From contig JAEWDF010000093.1 in assembly GCA_023390245.1 (NCBI GenBank), positions 1 through 12,828 of the forward strand: a stretch of 12,828 nucleotides of DNA. Reading direction: 5' to 3'. Source of the stretch: Pseudomonadota bacterium (lineage in GTDB: Bacteria > Pseudomonadota > Alphaproteobacteria > Caulobacterales > Caulobacteraceae). Positions 12,749-12,828 of the stretch are shown piece after piece. The position numbers were made by a program, and so were the translations under genes. Below the pieces are notes generated by a model. It had not been told where the DNA came from. It saw nothing but the letters and a program-made list of their open reading frames with translations, and made no database searches. Each line of letters opens with the position of its first letter. Within the stretch, counting starts at the first letter, position 1.

Positions 12749-12828
12749 TCGCCGCCGTCCGCCCGGCGCCCCGCCGCGCGCCGCGGCCGGATCAGCGCAG
12801 CACGCCGCGCGTCTTCGACCGCCAGGCG
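12745..12828 (-). CDS. C-terminal tail of an unidentified protein (partial)
   Basis: Reading back from a TGA at 12747-12745, the frame stays open to the window edge (27 codons). It gives a basic, Arg/Ala-rich tail (begins RLAVEDARRAALIRP, ends RADGGE). The TGA is embedded in ATGA with the DUF72 start, the same coupling seen at the next two joins, which supports a real gene. The product cannot be identified from this part. Confidence 0.5.
   Translation of the reverse strand, partial: RLAVEDARRAALIRPRRAAGRRADGGE

Noticed and set aside
1..12828. tRNA, rRNA or CRISPR array
   Set aside because: I found no clover-leaf-like segment ending in CCA, no rRNA-like conserved stretch and no regularly spaced repeats on either strand.

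Overview
The window reads as ordinary chromosome from a very GC-rich alphaproteobacterium, most likely Caulobacterales and close to Brevundimonas or Caulobacter. This rests on third-position G/C codon use, an ATP12-type F1 assembly chaperone, a lipoprotein resembling a Caulobacter-type family, a GTP-type PEP carboxykinase, and TTGACG-like promoter elements. The taxonomic call is an inference from gene content.

Layout. Positions 1-2368 (minus strand) hold the N-terminal part of an FAD-dependent oxidoreductase and a complete pckA starting at TTG. A 237-bp divergent region separates pckA from a DUF938 methyltransferase (plus, 2606-3241). That gene abuts, stop to stop, a small DJ-1/PfpI-fold protein (minus, 3242-3733) that lacks the usual nucleophile cysteine and has a structured leader of about 137 nt. 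Next is an RluF-like pseudouridine synthase (plus, 4101-4856). It converges, with both stops sharing a CTAG, on a two-gene minus-strand unit: a four-helix membrane protein and a 96-aa winged-helix regulator. In front of that unit lie three related TTTCC-N5-GGAAA elements around its likely promoter. Further along the minus strand comes an ATGA-coupled operon crcB - rluC-like - ATP12 chaperone (5668-7804).

On the plus strand, 7852-9579 holds a DUF2214 membrane protein and a 386-aa multi-pass membrane protein of unknown role, closed by a long palindromic terminator (9581-9623). From there to the right edge everything is on the minus strand. Listed by increasing coordinate these are a small lipoprotein, an Arr-type rifamycin ADP-ribosyltransferase, and an operon with overlapping genes. 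In transcription order that operon is the C-terminal tail of an unidentified protein, a DUF72 protein, an S4-less RluA-family pseudouridine synthase and a LacA/NodL-type acetyltransferase.

The gene set is mostly housekeeping: gluconeogenesis, rRNA/tRNA pseudouridylation by three separate enzymes, ATP synthase assembly and fluoride export, plus one antibiotic-modifying enzyme. I found no phage, insertion sequence, CRISPR array, RNA gene or defence island, and no evidence for a large undescribed system. The most original signals are regulatory: the three-site operator array at 5603-5666 and the structured leaders at 3734-3870 and 4018-4074.
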